The notes under the pieces are model-generated. The model made no database searches, was not told the origin of the DNA, and saw only the letters and a program-made list of their open reading frames with translations. A DNA stretch of 7,158 nucleotides, from the NCBI GenBank assembly GCA_029934775.1, contig JAOZLO010000142.1, positions 1-7,158 of the forward strand, written 5' to 3'. Position numbers and translations under genes: made by a program. Shown here piece after piece: positions 6,536 through 7,158 of this stretch. Position 1 is the stretch's first letter, and each line of letters starts with the position of its first letter. The stretch is from Desulfocapsaceae bacterium (GTDB taxonomy: Bacteria > Desulfobacterota > Desulfobulbia > Desulfobulbales > Desulfocapsaceae).

Positions 6536-7158
6536 ATGAGCAAAAAAACACATGGCAAAAATACTAAACACGAAAAATCCCCTGAGAAAACTCGACTTTT
6601 GGAAGAAACAGCATATAAAAACCTGTCTGCCAAAAAAGGTGAGGATAAAACTGCCATCTGGATAAAAAACAAGCATCTCGCCTATGAAATCGAACTTAAA
6701 AAGCTGCAGGTTGAACTTATGAAACTGCAGAGTTCATTGAAAATCAACGGTGAGCGAATCCTGGCAATTTTTGAAGGACGCGATGCAGCGGGCAAGGGCG
6801 GCACAATTAAACGAATTATCGCCCACCTTAATCCACGACACACCAGAGTTGTTGCCCTGACAAAACCAAACGAGACAGAGCTGACCCAGTGGTACTTCCA
6901 ACGATATGTCACCCACCTCCCTTCAGCCAGTGAAATAGTAATTTTTGACCGCAGCTGGTACAATAGATCAATGGTTGAACCTGTTATGGGGTTTTGTACT
7001 GATGAGCAGAACAAACGATTTCTTAAAGATGTCCCCATGCTTGAGGAAATGCTGGTCAAAGATGGCATTAAACTCTTTAAGTTCTATTTTTCCGTCTCTA
7101 AAAACGTACAAAATGAACGGTTTGAGTCAAGAAAGAAAGATCCCCTCAAGCAGTTCAA
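6536..7158 (+). CDS. ppk2: Polyphosphate kinase 2 family protein (second of tandem pair), truncated by window
   Basis: The frame opens at ATG 6536 and runs off the right edge after 207 codons plus two bases. After a Lys-rich N-terminal stretch (1-45), residues 46-70 form a probable helix leading into Walker A FEGRDAAGKGGTIKR (79-93, Lys87). HLNPRHTRVVALTKP (97-111), TQWYFQRYV (117-125) and Walker B IFDRSWYNRS (136-145) follow. These are the canonical class I PPK2 sequences, including the Glu before GRD and the intact TQWYFQRY that the upstream copy lacks. The visible lid start reads KKDPLKQF, with Phe where Trp is usual. It shares MVEPVM-FCT-EQ-KRFLK (146-164) with its neighbour, so the two are related but old paralogues. 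The C-terminal third, with the rest of the lid and the DDK block, lies beyond the window. Co-transcription with the first copy is likely. Confidence 0.93.
   Translation, partial: MSKKTHGKNTKHEKSPEKTRLLEETAYKNLSAKKGEDKTAIWIKNKHLAYEIELKKLQVELMKLQSSLKINGERILAIFEGRDAAGKGGTIKRIIAHLNPRHTRVVALTKPNETELTQWYFQRYVTHLPSASEIVIFDRSWYNRSMVEPVMGFCTDEQNKRFLKDVPMLEEMLVKDGIKLFKFYFSVSKNVQNERFESRKKDPLKQF

Noticed and set aside
5532..7158. One frameshifted two-domain (class II-like) PPK2 gene
   Set aside because: The first copy has a complete C-terminal block and its own stop. The second has its own ribosome site, ATG and Lys-rich N-terminus, so they are two separate genes.

Overview
This window looks like chromosomal DNA of a Gram-negative, moderately AT-rich bacterium. 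My best guess is a Desulfobacterota-type (former deltaproteobacterial) lineage. That guess rests on the protein styles: a small four-cysteine protein of a type I associate with such genomes, a bifunctional ArgJ, and tandem class I-like PPK2 kinases. No rRNA or other taxonomic marker is present, so it is inference only.

Left half (1-3340, minus strand): four genes run leftwards in one probable operon. The order is argJ (ornithine/glutamate N-acetyltransferase), a SixA-type histidine phosphatase, a small four-cysteine protein of unknown function, and a long exported MORN-repeat protein that leaves the window at its left edge. The spacings tighten along the row: about 58 nt, then 15 nt, then a 4-nt TTGA stop/start overlap. 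The MORN gene therefore uses a TTG start, preceded by a good Shine-Dalgarno sequence. It encodes a signal-like N-terminus, one partial repeat and twelve uninterrupted 23-residue MORN repeats, then a low-repeat linker and a resumed repeat.

Middle (3341-3876): a gene-free divergent intergenic region of about 540 bp. It holds a roughly 264-bp imperfect palindrome with terminal inverted repeats, candidate target-site direct repeats and a perfect 21-bp inner inverted repeat. It has the form of a non-autonomous MITE-like element, inserted between the two divergent transcription units.

Right half (3877-7158, plus strand): a cardiolipin synthase with two N-terminal membrane segments and two HKD motifs. 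A 149-nt spacer with an interrupted long stem and a weak candidate promoter follows. Then come two consecutive, clearly diverged PPK2 polyphosphate kinases 26 nt apart; the second is cut by the right edge.

How the genes may work together: the window mixes arginine biosynthesis, phosphate and phosphohistidine chemistry (SixA-like, two PPK2s) and envelope functions (Cls, exported MORN protein). A polyphosphate/nucleotide-energy theme on the right is secure at family level. Any link to the SixA-MORN operon on the left is speculation. I saw no CRISPR array, RNA gene, phage gene or defence system. The most unusual items are the MITE-like palindrome, the tightly coupled four-cysteine/MORN pair and the diverged tandem PPK2 pair.
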